Origin: an uncultured Bacilli bacterium
GTDB taxonomy: Bacteria; Bacillota_I; Bacilli_A; RF39; UBA660
Reading direction: 5' to 3'
NCBI GenBank assembly: GCA_934167665.1
Contig: CAKPLN010000003.1
Span: 62,001 to 126,000, forward strand
DNA: 64,000 nucleotides
The notes below the pieces were generated by a model that worked only from the letters and a program-made list of their open reading frames with translations, ran no database searches and had not been told where the DNA came from. Within the stretch, counting starts at the first letter, position 1. The number at the start of each line of letters is the position of its first letter. Of this stretch, positions 24,729 through 33,279 are shown piece by piece. The position numbers were made by a program, and so were the translations under genes.

Positions 24729-25028
24729 ATGGGTGAAAAAATAGAAGAGATTTTTAAAAGAATCGAGTTATATAAAGCATTTGATAGTTGTGGTTTTGAA
24801 TTTGCTGATGGCTTTAATTGTACATTCGATAATATTGCAAAATGTTATGACGATAGATTAGAACTATATGAATTAGTTAGGAAACAACAAGAAACGATTG
24901 ATAACATAACAAATGCTATACAAGGAGATATAGATGGTTTTCAAACTATAAACGAGCATGGTGAAAGTACTGAAATATTAGAATTACTAGAAATTTATGT
25001 AGACATATTGAAAGGAGTATCAAAATGA
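24729..25028 (+). CDS. Phage protein, unknown
   Basis: The 99-residue acidic helical protein overlaps the next gene by 4 bp. The ribosome-binding site is rather distant (GGAGTG about 11 bases upstream). No family recognised. Confidence 0.55.
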   Translation: MGEKIEEIFKRIELYKAFDSCGFEFADGFNCTFDNIAKCYDDRLELYELVRKQQETIDNITNAIQGDIDGFQTINEHGESTEILELLEIYVDILKGVSK

Positions 25029-25252
25029 ATCTAGAAGATATAAGAAATATGTCAGATTTAGAATTGACGAGATATTTGAATAATGTATCTCAAAGAAACA
25101 CTCAAATGTGTTGTAAATGCTTAAGAGCTACTTTTAAAGAAAATAGAATAACACTTTACACCTATAAGGGTTGTGATAATAAAAAATTATGTACATTGTG
25201 TAAGGATTGCTATAGTGATCTATTGGACTATTTGGGAATAGCAGATAATTAA
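25025..25252 (+). CDS. Small Cys-rich (zinc-finger-like) phage protein
   Basis: The 75-residue protein contains CCKC, GC, and CTLCKDC motifs, which suggest a treble-clef zinc site. AAAGGAG precedes the ATG. Function unknown. Confidence 0.58.
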   Translation: MNLEDIRNMSDLELTRYLNNVSQRNTQMCCKCLRATFKENRITLYTYKGCDNKKLCTLCKDCYSDLLDYLGIADN

Positions 25253-25263
25253 AGGAGAATTAA

Positions 25264-25515
25264 ATGATTAAAACATGGGTTACTAGGAACAAATATATTC
25301 GGCTAAGGGTTGTAAGAGTAGGTCGTTGTTATAGAGCGGATATATCAATAAATAAATATGCTTATGATAAAAGGGAAGAAAGGTACTATGAAATAAACTT
25401 CGATGTATTTAGTCCTTACGATTATTCTTCAGATGAAGAAACTTATGAAAAGGCAAAAGAATGGTTGTATGAAGAATTAAAATTGTTGCAAGATGCTGTA
25501 GGGGTGTTGAAATGA
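25264..25515 (+). CDS. Phage protein, unknown
   Basis: The 83-residue protein has a beta-rich N-terminal half and a C-terminal helix. AAAGGAG precedes the start, and the gene overlaps the next by 4 bp. No family recognised. Confidence 0.55.
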   Translation: MIKTWVTRNKYIRLRVVRVGRCYRADISINKYAYDKREERYYEINFDVFSPYDYSSDEETYEKAKEWLYEELKLLQDAVGVLK

Positions 25516-25823
25516 ATAAGTATGAAGATGTAAAAGCATATCTTGACAGAAACACAAATAAACGAGCAGATGATTTTGATAGTATCTCGGAATATAATTT
25601 ATATCTTAGAATAGGTCAAATGTATAGAGAATTAGAACAATGTAAATTGTCTTATGAAAAGTTATTAAATACTGAAAAAGGTGATATGGTTAAAATCATG
25701 TTTCAAGCAAGACAAGATTTATATAACGCAAGAAGTTGTAATCCCAGAAAACAAGATTTAATAGATGGTATTAATTATGCAATAAAAGATTTGGATAAAA
25801 TTTTAGTTTTAAAGGAGAAATAA
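25512..25823 (+). CDS. Phage protein, unknown
   Basis: The 103-residue helical protein has a coiled-coil tendency (GQMYRELEQCKLSYEKLL). GGGGTG precedes the start. No family recognised. Confidence 0.55.
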   Translation: MNKYEDVKAYLDRNTNKRADDFDSISEYNLYLRIGQMYRELEQCKLSYEKLLNTEKGDMVKIMFQARQDLYNARSCNPRKQDLIDGINYAIKDLDKILVLKEK

Positions 25824-25828
25824 GAATA

Positions 25829-26032
25829 ATGGAAAAAACATTTGCTTTATATAAGGGTGAAGAATTTATTGATATAGGAACTGCAAAAGAATTGGCAAAG
25901 AAAAGAAATGTAAAACCTGAATTTATTAGATATTTAAGTACACCAGCAAATAAAAGAAGAATAGATAATCGTAAAAACAATAATAAACCTAGCAAGGCAC
26001 TAATTAGTGTAAAAATGGATAATGAATTTTAG
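25829..26032 (+). CDS. Small phage protein, helix-turn-helix-like
   Basis: The 67-residue protein begins FALYKGEEFIDIGTAKELAKKRNVKPEFIRYLSTPAN. This is a pattern of phage proteins in which a short strand is followed by a small DNA-binding-like helix pair, with a basic tail after it. GGAG precedes the start. The assignment is tentative. Confidence 0.55.
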   Translation: MEKTFALYKGEEFIDIGTAKELAKKRNVKPEFIRYLSTPANKRRIDNRKNNNKPSKALISVKMDNEF

Positions 26033-26047
26033 AAAGGAATATAACAA

Positions 26048-26263
26048 ATGAATTTAGATGAAATATTACAAAAAGATTTAAGTCCTGATATATATTGCTT
26101 AGTACATAATAAAATAGTTAATTTAGAACAACAAGTCCAAAAGCAAAAAGAAGTCATTAATAGAGCAATAGAATTTACGAATAAAAATTGGGGTACTTGG
26201 TGTACTCATCACATAGAATACATGACTGAACTACAAGATATATTAAAAGAGGTGTCAGAATGA
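26048..26263 (+). CDS. Small phage protein, unknown
   Basis: The 71-residue helical protein has GAAAGGA upstream and overlaps the next gene by 4 bp. No family recognised. Confidence 0.52.
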   Translation: MNLDEILQKDLSPDIYCLVHNKIVNLEQQVQKQKEVINRAIEFTNKNWGTWCTHHIEYMTELQDILKEVSE

Positions 26264-26571
26264 AAAGAGAATGTGAAACTTGCATAAAAAGAAAAACATT
26301 ATATTGCCCTACTTCAATTGAATGTATGGCTACTGATGATATGCCTTATTATCAAAATAGAATTATGCTATTAGAAGAAAATGAACAATTACAAGAAAAA
26401 ATTGAAAATTTAGAGCTTAATTGGAAAATAATCAAACAATATTGTTTAGATGAACAAATACCAGAAGAATATGATGAATATAACTCTTGTATTGAATTTA
26501 GTAATAGTGTTTATGATAACATTTTAAATAAAATGCAAGAACTAGAACAAGGAAGTGATAGTAATGAATAA
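26260..26571 (+). CDS. Cys-rich N-terminus plus coiled coil phage protein
   Basis: The 103-residue protein has an N-terminal Cys cluster (CETCIKRKTLYCPTSIEC) followed by a coiled coil (EENEQLQEKIENLELNW). GAGGTG precedes the start. Similar small Cys/coil proteins are common in phage early regions. Function unknown. Confidence 0.55.
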   Translation: MKRECETCIKRKTLYCPTSIECMATDDMPYYQNRIMLLEENEQLQEKIENLELNWKIIKQYCLDEQIPEEYDEYNSCIEFSNSVYDNILNKMQELEQGSDSNE

Positions 26572-27148
26572 AGAGAAGTTTATTGAAATGTTAGAACAAG
26601 CAAAAGAAGACGAATATGGAAGATTGTATGTTTTAGGAGAATATAATAACAAAATATATTTTGGAACAATAACAACTGTTTGTGAAGATATATTTAGAGA
26701 TAATGATAGTGCTGAAATATATGACAGACATTTTTGGAATGATGATACTTTAGAGTGTTTTGTAGTATCAACTAAGCATGATGAAGCTATCGAATATAAA
26801 GAGCCTGAAAGAATAGAAGAAATAAGGCAATTAAAGAAACAACTTGAAGAACATAAAAATATATATATAAAAAAAGTAAATAATTTTTTAGCAGAAGATG
26901 TAGAACCTGATCCAGAAGACCTATATATGGCAGAGTTAGAACAAAGAGCAATGGATTGTGAGCTAATGGAAATGCAGCAAAAAAAGTTTATAAAATATTT
27001 AAAAAATAAAATAAATAAAATCAAAGAACAAATCAAAAATTATGATATATGGCATGAAGTAGGAACTGATATTAATTTTTTAATACTTAAAAAACAATTC
27101 TATATAGAAATTTTACAAAAATACAAAGAAATAGGAGATGATAAATAA
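26564..27148 (+). CDS. Phage protein with coiled coil, unknown
   Basis: The 194-residue protein has an N-terminal alpha/beta domain (about 1-85) and a long Lys/Glu-rich coiled coil. ATG 26564 is preferred over GTG 26555, which lies closer to AAGGAA. It overlaps the next gene start by 1 bp. No family recognised. Confidence 0.58.
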   Translation: MNKEKFIEMLEQAKEDEYGRLYVLGEYNNKIYFGTITTVCEDIFRDNDSAEIYDRHFWNDDTLECFVVSTKHDEAIEYKEPERIEEIRQLKKQLEEHKNIYIKKVNNFLAEDVEPDPEDLYMAELEQRAMDCELMEMQQKKFIKYLKNKINKIKEQIKNYDIWHEVGTDINFLILKKQFYIEILQKYKEIGDDK

Positions 27149-27660
27149 TGCATTGTAAGGGACATTTGATAACAGATAAATTACCAACAGAAGATGCAAT
27201 TCGTAAAATATTAGGAAAATATTCAGAAGATGAGCCAGGCATAAAAATATTTGAATATGATTGGTATGCCATTGGTGGAAGATATGGTGGGAGAATCAAA
27301 ATAAAATTTAATCCAGCAGAAAATGAAGATGGATATTTTCTATTTCAGCATAGAAACAACAAATATTTCATTTCTAATATATTAAATGAATTAGGCAATA
27401 ATATATTAAAATATGACGAACTAGATTTATTAAAATATATGGGTTTAAATGATAAAGTATTATATGTTGATGGTGGCTATTATGAAGACATAATTAATTT
27501 TGAATTAGATAATTGCTATGTAGTCATTACTGAAGACGAGGTAATTCCACGAGAAATTTGGAATGGCGATGATTGGATTGATAATGAGAATTTTGATAAA
27601 AAAATTTCAAAATTATCTTTAGATGGTAAATTTATTACTGTTATAGATTTTCACTATTAG
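27148..27660 (+). CDS. Phage protein with DWYxIGGRYGG motif
   Basis: The 170-residue protein has the recurring phage motif FEYDWYAIGGRYGGRIKIKFNP, followed by an alpha/beta region ending WNGDDW...ITVIDFHY. Similar proteins appear in many phages without a known role. AGGAGATG precedes the start. Confidence 0.62.
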   Translation: MHCKGHLITDKLPTEDAIRKILGKYSEDEPGIKIFEYDWYAIGGRYGGRIKIKFNPAENEDGYFLFQHRNNKYFISNILNELGNNILKYDELDLLKYMGLNDKVLYVDGGYYEDIINFELDNCYVVITEDEVIPREIWNGDDWIDNENFDKKISKLSLDGKFITVIDFHY

Positions 27661-27670
27661 GAGGCAAAAA

Positions 27671-27853
27671 ATGGAACAAGAAATAACATTAACGATGTTG
27701 GTAGTTATGGCTATAATACTATGTACAATGACAATATTCCGCATGAAATTCAAAAGAGATATGTACATAGCACATTTAAAGAATTATGGAGAAGGCACAT
27801 CACTTATTGATGACAATATAATAAAAAAATTGTTTGATATTCAAGACGATTAA
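27671..27853 (+). CDS. Small phage membrane protein
   Basis: The 60-residue protein has one N-terminal membrane helix (about 5-24) and a short cytoplasmic tail. GGAGG precedes the start. Function unknown. Confidence 0.52.
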   Translation: MEQEITLTMLVVMAIILCTMTIFRMKFKRDMYIAHLKNYGEGTSLIDDNIIKKLFDIQDD

Positions 27854-27901
27854 TTTCAGTTAAGAAAAATTAAAAAAGATTCGGTTAGGAAAGGAAAAAT
27901 A

Positions 27902-28330
27902 ATGACGTTAAAAGAAGTTAATTATGAAGTTGAACGACTAGAAAATGAATTAAATAAATTATTGAGAGACAAGGAACTTTTGGAGACTTTAGTAGATCCA
28001 AAATCTACAGATTATACAAAAATTATGGTTGATGGTGGAAAACATACTAATATACTTGAAGTATATATATTAAAACAAGATTTAGCCAGGTGGCAAGATT
28101 TGGATAAGAGAATAAAACAAACTCAAGACCAAATTAAAAATGACTTAGAGTGGATAGATAATGAATTAAAAATACTAAAAAAGTATGATAAGGTTGAACA
28201 GTTGATAGTTTTTTACAAGGAGATAGATACAAAAAATTATACTTGGTATCAAATAGCATCTAAGGTTCATTATTCTATATCGCAATGCAAAAGATTGTAT
28301 AGCAAATATAAGAATAGGAGGGATATTTAA
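27902..28330 (+). CDS. Phage late regulator, sigma-70 region-4-like (ArpU/DUF1492 type)
   Basis: The 142-residue protein has a long N-terminal coiled coil and a C-terminal helix-turn-helix (YTWYQIASKVHYSISQCKRLYSKYKN), resembling sigma region 4 in ArpU/DUF1492-type phage regulators. Such proteins activate late genes. Its place at the end of the early operon, before the packaging genes, fits this role. GAAAGGA precedes the ATG. Confidence 0.7.
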   Translation: MTLKEVNYEVERLENELNKLLRDKELLETLVDPKSTDYTKIMVDGGKHTNILEVYILKQDLARWQDLDKRIKQTQDQIKNDLEWIDNELKILKKYDKVEQLIVFYKEIDTKNYTWYQIASKVHYSISQCKRLYSKYKNRRDI

Positions 28331-28331
28331 A

Positions 28332-29213
28332 GTGAAGCGAGAACAAATATATAAACAATTAGTTGAATATAAAAAAATATTAGAAAACAAAGGATACAAT
28401 GTTATTTATATAGGATTATATGGAAGTCAAAATTATAATGTTGATGATGAACAAAGTGATATTGATTGCAAAGCAATTATACTACCAAATCTACATGATA
28501 TTATTTTTAGAAAAGTAACGAGTATAACTATAGAATTAGAAACTGGCGCAATAGATGTAAAAGATTTAATTACTTTTTATAATGTTATTAAAAAAGGAAA
28601 TTTTAGTTACATTGAAGCGATAGATACACCATATTCAATTGGTGATAATTATGTTAAAGAATTGTTTAGACAGATAAGGCCAAACTTAAAAAGCATGTTA
28701 GGTGCTATGTATGAAAAAAGAAAAGCACTAACGCATGAATATCCCAGTAAAGAATTGGAATTTCAAAAGTGGGGATTTGATCCTAAACAATACCATCATA
28801 TTATAAGATTATTTGATATTTTAAGTTATATAAATACAACTGGAAAACAAATAAGTTATTTTGAATATCAAGAAAGAGCCAGACAATTTATGATAGCTGA
28901 AAAGAGAAATAAAAATAATTATACAAAAGAACAGGTTGAACAATCCAGTAATCATATAATCGAGATAGCAAAATCATTTATTCCAAAAGATTACAAATAT
29001 GAACCCACTGATTTATCAATAGATGTAAGTGAATATATAGAAAATAAATTAAAAATTGAAATGATGAATGATAATAAATTTACTTTTGCTAGAGAATATA
29101 GAACTTTTGATAATGGTGTACCTAAAAGAGATTTAGAAAAATTTCCAATATTGCGGGGCTCAAAAGATAAGGATATATCATATATAGTTTATGAAAGTAT
29201 AGAAATATTATAA
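28332..29213 (+). CDS. Pol-beta superfamily nucleotidyltransferase
   Basis: The 293-residue protein has the nucleotidyltransferase signature IGLYGSQNYNVDDEQSDIDCKAIILP (GS then DxD), as in the predicted nucleotidyltransferase group COG3541. A helical C-terminal domain follows. The start is GTG 28332 after AGGAGGG. Such genes occur in large phages and some defence or tRNA-related modules, but the substrate is unknown. A terminator follows, so it ends the early operon. Confidence 0.72.
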   Translation: MKREQIYKQLVEYKKILENKGYNVIYIGLYGSQNYNVDDEQSDIDCKAIILPNLHDIIFRKVTSITIELETGAIDVKDLITFYNVIKKGNFSYIEAIDTPYSIGDNYVKELFRQIRPNLKSMLGAMYEKRKALTHEYPSKELEFQKWGFDPKQYHHIIRLFDILSYINTTGKQISYFEYQERARQFMIAEKRNKNNYTKEQVEQSSNHIIEIAKSFIPKDYKYEPTDLSIDVSEYIENKLKIEMMNDNKFTFAREYRTFDNGVPKRDLEKFPILRGSKDKDISYIVYESIEIL

Positions 29214-29262
29214 TGAACCGATATGAGCCATTTTTTGTGAGACAATAATATTGTGAGAAAAT

Positions 29263-29289
29263 AGAGAACCGAAAAATGTTCTCTTTTTG
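29263..29289 (+). terminator. Terminator between early and late modules
   Basis: A 7-bp hairpin (AGAGAAC / GTTCTCT) with a T-run separates the nucleotidyltransferase gene from the HNH and packaging genes. Confidence 0.7.
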
Positions 29290-29303
29290 TTTGGAGTGAT
29301 TAG

Positions 29304-29702
29304 ATGAAAGAAGTCACTAAATTGATGATAAATGAATTTAAAATTAAGCAATTAGACTATGACTTTATGGGCTATAGCCTTCAAAGAGGAGATATATATA
29401 CTTTTCATCATTTAATTATATCTAACAGAAATGGTGGACCTTGTGCGAGGTGGAATGGTGCTATCTTATGTGGAAGGACTTCTCATCCATACCTTCATCT
29501 AATAGAAGCAAAGGATTATGACATGTTCTGCTATTTAACAAGTGAAATGATAGACGAAAATGTTAAAGGTTACTTAGATTCAAACAACTTAAAAAGAATA
29601 GATGATTTATTGACCTGTTTTGAAAGAGAACATTGTTCCGACAGGAGTAAAAAAGGAAAATTGTTAATTAAAGAAGAGTATGTAATGAGAAAAAGATGGT
29701 AG
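29304..29702 (+). CDS. HNH-like protein upstream of terminase
   Basis: The 132-residue protein has YTFHHLIISNRNGGPCARWNGAILCGRTSHPYLHLIE, an HH...N...H arrangement consistent with a minimal HNH fold. HNH proteins next to terminases assist DNA packaging in many phages. GGAGTG precedes the start. The zinc knuckles of classic HNH proteins are absent, so this is a structural guess. Confidence 0.55.
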   Translation: MKEVTKLMINEFKIKQLDYDFMGYSLQRGDIYTFHHLIISNRNGGPCARWNGAILCGRTSHPYLHLIEAKDYDMFCYLTSEMIDENVKGYLDSNNLKRIDDLLTCFEREHCSDRSKKGKLLIKEEYVMRKRW

Positions 29703-29707
29703 TTGAT

Positions 29708-29797
29708 ATGAGAGAAAAGAATCATTTGGGGTTATGCATGAAATATAGTGAATCGTGTAAATTTTGTCCACGTTCAAAAAATGTGAAGAAGAGTTGA
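29708..29797 (+). CDS. 29-residue Cys peptide
   Basis: This short ORF reads MREKNHLGLCMKYSESCKFC and then PRSKNVKKS, with C-x6-C-x2-C and many Lys. No strong ribosome-binding site is visible. Small Cys peptides occur at this position in related phages as far as I can judge, but it may be spurious. Confidence 0.3.
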   Translation: MREKNHLGLCMKYSESCKFCPRSKNVKKS

Positions 29798-29818
29798 ATA
29801 TTGAAGAAAATGAACTTA

Positions 29819-29893
29819 AGCGGGTTAGTGTAAAGAGAAAAATGTCAGTCTCAGTAGCTGAAGATGAAGGTTCGACTCCTTCACCCGCAACCA
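29819..29893 (+). tRNA. Degenerate phage tRNA or tRNA-like element
   Basis: The 75-nt element has a six-base-pair acceptor stem (GCGGGT/ACCCGC), an intact anticodon stem (TCAGT/GCTGA), a perfect T-arm (GAAGG TTCGACT CCTTC) and encoded ACCA. Position 1-72 is an A-A mismatch, the D-arm is weak and lacks GG, and the 7-base loop CTCAGTA would give anticodon CAG with T at 37. The overall frame resembles a decayed tRNA-Gly. It lies just upstream of the packaging genes. Confidence 0.5.
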
Positions 29894-29918
29894 AATAAAA
29901 AAGGAGAGGTGAATTTCT

Positions 29919-30083
29919 ATGATAGAAGTAAAAGTGCTAATACCTAATTTTTTGGACAAAGAAAACAGAAATTTAGGTCTATTACAACCTGGATATACTT
30001 ATTCAATAACAAAAGAAAGAGCTAAGGAATTAGCAAAAAAAGGAATAGTTGAAATAGTAAAATCAAAGAGTAAGGAAGATTAG
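29919..30083 (+). CDS. Small phage protein upstream of terS
   Basis: This 54-residue protein (MIEVKVLIPNFLDKENRNLG, then an ITKERAKELAKKGIVEIV helix) starts after AAGGAGAGG. Small proteins of this design are frequent near head genes. Too short for the usual ORF size limits but convincing by ribosome-binding site and composition. Confidence 0.6.
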   Translation: MIEVKVLIPNFLDKENRNLGLLQPGYTYSITKERAKELAKKGIVEIVKSKSKED

Positions 30084-30085
30084 CC

Positions 30086-30550
30086 ATGGCAAAAAGTAAG
30101 GTTGAGCGTTGGTTGACTAAAGAGGGCTTAACTTTACTAGAAGGTTGGGCTCGAGATGGTTTAACTGATGAACAGATAGCGAAAAATTGTTCGGTGGTTC
30201 GTTCTACACTAAATGAGTGGAAGAAAAAATATCCGGCCATATCGGACACCTTAAAAAAAAATAAAGAAATAGCAGACTTTGAAGTTGAAAATGCTTTGTT
30301 TAAAAGAGCAAAAGGTTACACAATAACATTGATAGAACAAAAACTAGACAAATATGGTGATGTGCATAGTTTAAAAAAGGACGTTCATGTTCCAGGAGAT
30401 GTTGGGGCTATGATTTACTGGCTAAAGAATCGACAGCCTAATAAGTGGCGAGATAAGCAGCAAGGACAGAATACTACAGAAAATGAGGATGATGATAGAG
30501 TTATACTGGTTGATGATTTGAAAGATTATGAAAATAATAAAGATAAGTGA
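30086..30550 (+). CDS. terS: Terminase small subunit
   Basis: The 154-residue protein has an N-terminal helix-turn-helix (LTDEQIAKNCSVVRSTLNEWKKKYP) that binds packaging sites, a middle oligomerisation region (VENALFKRAKGYTITLIEQK) and a C-terminal acidic tail. The segment DVGAMIYWLKNRQPNKWRDK is typical of small terminases. It overlaps terL by 23 bp. Confidence 0.9.
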   Translation: MAKSKVERWLTKEGLTLLEGWARDGLTDEQIAKNCSVVRSTLNEWKKKYPAISDTLKKNKEIADFEVENALFKRAKGYTITLIEQKLDKYGDVHSLKKDVHVPGDVGAMIYWLKNRQPNKWRDKQQGQNTTENEDDDRVILVDDLKDYENNKDK

Positions 30551-31877
30551 TTTAATAATCAAAAAATTTCATCCTATTTTTCACGATACGAAGCATACAC
30601 ATCACATTATTACAAGTGGACGTTCTGGAAGTAAATCCAGTTACATGGGAATAAAAGGAATTAACACAATAACAAGTTCAAAACCAGGTTCAGTTGTTGT
30701 ATTGAGAAAATTTCATAATAAGTTAAAAAAGACAGTTTTCAAAGAATGTTTAAGAGCAATTAATAGATTAGGATATAGTAAAAAGCAATTTAAAATAACT
30801 GTTAGTCCAATGCAGATAACATTTAAAAAAACAGGCAATACGATATATTTTACTGGTAATGAATCCATCGATGATACTAAAGGTATGATAGATGAAGATA
30901 GGCCTATTGTTCTTGTCTTAATAGATGAAGTAACAGAATTTTTTGACAAAGGTGATGGGGAAGATGAACTTCAAAATATTGAAGCAACATTTATTCGTGG
31001 AGATAATGAAGAGTTTGTAATGGAATATTATTATAATCCACCCAAAAATCCAAAGGCACCAATTCAAGAATGGTGCGAGAAGATGGAAAGAAGGCCAGAT
31101 GTTATACATGTTCATGTAGACTATCGTGATCTACCAATTAACTGGGTTGGAAAAAAGTTGATTGAAGCAGCCGAAATATTAAAGAGCATCGATGAGAAAA
31201 TGTACAATTGGTTGTGGCTAGGTTTGTGTACTGGAATAGATGAACTAATTTATTATATGTTTAATGAAAAAAAGCACGTTAGAGAATGTACAGAAGAAGA
31301 TTACAAAAACATGAATTATTGTTACATTTCTGTAGACTATGGACAAATGAATGCAACAACGTATGAATGTTTTGGAATTGATTATAAAAACAAATGTGTA
31401 CGAGGAATAGATGAATATTATTATTCTGGTAGAGAAGCTGGAAAACAGAAGTCACCCTCAGAGTATGCATTGGATTTCAAAAATTTTATAAACAGAATAA
31501 AAGAAGAAACAGGGCTAATAGTAAGATATGTTTTTATTGATCCATCGGCGAAAGGACTAGCAGAGGAGATAAAAAAACAATGCCCAGAAATAATAATAAG
31601 AGATGCTAAAAACGATGTTGCATTAGGAATTAGCAGAGTGCAAAAATTATTATCGCTATGTTCATTATTTATATCACCTAGGCAAAAGAATTTAATTAAA
31701 GAAATGTATTTGTATGAATATGACAAAGATCAACTCGATAAGGGTAAAGAAATACCTATAAAGAAAAACGACCATTGCATGGATGCTTTAAGGTATTTGG
31801 TTATGGGTATATGGAAGTTAATTAGGCAAATTATACCTATTTTACAGAACTTAGAAAAGGGTGATGATAATGATTAA
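30528..31877 (+). CDS. terL: Terminase large subunit
   Basis: This 449-residue PBSX-type terminase pumps DNA into proheads. The ATPase shows a Walker A-like TSGRSGSKSSY and Walker B IVLVLIDEVTEF. The C-terminal nuclease has metal-binding acidic residues in ISVDYGQMNATTYE and YVFIDPSAKGLAEEI, and the final NDHCMDALRYLVMG. No strong ribosome-binding site precedes ATG 30528, so translation may be coupled to terS. Confidence 0.95.
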   Translation: MKIIKISDLIIKKFHPIFHDTKHTHHIITSGRSGSKSSYMGIKGINTITSSKPGSVVVLRKFHNKLKKTVFKECLRAINRLGYSKKQFKITVSPMQITFKKTGNTIYFTGNESIDDTKGMIDEDRPIVLVLIDEVTEFFDKGDGEDELQNIEATFIRGDNEEFVMEYYYNPPKNPKAPIQEWCEKMERRPDVIHVHVDYRDLPINWVGKKLIEAAEILKSIDEKMYNWLWLGLCTGIDELIYYMFNEKKHVRECTEEDYKNMNYCYISVDYGQMNATTYECFGIDYKNKCVRGIDEYYYSGREAGKQKSPSEYALDFKNFINRIKEETGLIVRYVFIDPSAKGLAEEIKKQCPEIIIRDAKNDVALGISRVQKLLSLCSLFISPRQKNLIKEMYLYEYDKDQLDKGKEIPIKKNDHCMDALRYLVMGIWKLIRQIIPILQNLEKGDDND

Positions 31878-33279
31878 CAGTTTAATAAATAAAGTAAGAG
31901 GATGGTGGCATAAAATGTTTGATTATAACAAAATAGTTAGTGACTTTGGACTAGAAATGCAGACTAGTAAAGATATATTAGATGCTATCCAGGAATGGAA
32001 CAAAATATATAATAAACAAGAAAGTTGGGTAAACAAGAATACAAAATCATTGCATGTTGCACGTACAATGTGTGAGAAAGTGGCCAAAGCAGTAACTGTT
32101 GAATTTAAAAGTGTTTGCAGTGAGCCTTACGTGGATAAAGTTTACCAAAGAGTTCTAAAGAAAAAAAGAAAATACGTTGAGCAAATGCTTGGTAAATCAT
32201 TAATATTCTTTAGACCATATTTTAATGGCAGAGATATAAAAGTAAATATAGTTCAAGCAGATAAGTTTATACCAGTAGGCTTTGATGATGATGACAATCT
32301 TACTAGATATATATTAATAGACCAAATAACCGAAGGAAACAAAATATACACAAGGTTAGAGTACAATGAATATAAAGAAAATAAAATTTACATAAAAAAC
32401 ATTTGCTACAAAGGAGAAAAAGATGGTGTTATATTATCATCAAAAATAAGTTTAGCAAATGTTAACAAATGGAAAGATTTGGAAGAAGAGCAAACAATAG
32501 AAGGTGTTGACAGATTAATCGGAGGGTTTGCTACTGTTCCAACGTCAAATGACCTTGATAACGACAGTCCAGTAGGACAGCCAATATATCAAAATGCTTT
32601 AGAAACAATCGAAGAAGTAGATCATCAATTTTCACGTATTATTCATGAATACGAAGGTACAGAATTGGCAGTTGATATTGATGAAAGCATTTTAAAACCA
32701 GACAAAAATGGAGAATTTACTATTCCGAAAGGAAAAGAGAGATATTTTAGAAAGTGGAATTTAGATGAAACTAAAGACGAAAGTCTGTCTGTATTTAGCC
32801 CAGAAATAAGAGATAATCCTTTATTCAATGGCTTAAATGAATATTTAATTCAAATTGAAAGTGCTTGCCATTTATCACATGGAACTCTTGCTAAGCCAGA
32901 GGCCATCGAAAAAACTGCTCAAGAGATAAAAGCATCTAAACAAGATTATTATGTTACTGTATCTGATATTCAATCAGCATTACAGGATGCTTTTGATGAT
33001 TTATTATATGGTATTTATGTATTATGTAAATTATATAGAATTCCTGTAAAAAATAATTATTCAGTTGAGTATGAATGGGATGATTCAATAGTAGTAGATA
33101 AAGATACAGCACGAAATCAAGCAATGATAGAGAGAAATAATAATATTACAAGCGATGTGCAATATATTATGGATACTCGTAATTTCAAAGAAAAAGAGGC
33201 TATAGCATTCGTGAAAAAGCAAAAAGAGTTTAGAAAACTTTCACAAGATGATCCAGAGGAAACTCCAGAAGAAGAATAA
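31870..33279 (+). CDS. Portal protein (SPP1 gp6-like)
   Basis: The 469-residue protein is of the SPP1-type portal family, which forms the dodecameric DNA gate of the prohead. The sequence is mixed alpha/beta with a segment GTLAKPEAIEKTAQEIKASKQDYYVTVSDIQSALQ typical of the portal stem and clip region. ATG 31870 follows AAAAGGG. It lies in canonical position after terL and overlaps the minor capsid gene by 1 bp. Confidence 0.88.
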   Translation: MINSLINKVRGWWHKMFDYNKIVSDFGLEMQTSKDILDAIQEWNKIYNKQESWVNKNTKSLHVARTMCEKVAKAVTVEFKSVCSEPYVDKVYQRVLKKKRKYVEQMLGKSLIFFRPYFNGRDIKVNIVQADKFIPVGFDDDDNLTRYILIDQITEGNKIYTRLEYNEYKENKIYIKNICYKGEKDGVILSSKISLANVNKWKDLEEEQTIEGVDRLIGGFATVPTSNDLDNDSPVGQPIYQNALETIEEVDHQFSRIIHEYEGTELAVDIDESILKPDKNGEFTIPKGKERYFRKWNLDETKDESLSVFSPEIRDNPLFNGLNEYLIQIESACHLSHGTLAKPEAIEKTAQEIKASKQDYYVTVSDIQSALQDAFDDLLYGIYVLCKLYRIPVKNNYSVEYEWDDSIVVDKDTARNQAMIERNNNITSDVQYIMDTRNFKEKEAIAFVKKQKEFRKLSQDDPEETPEEE

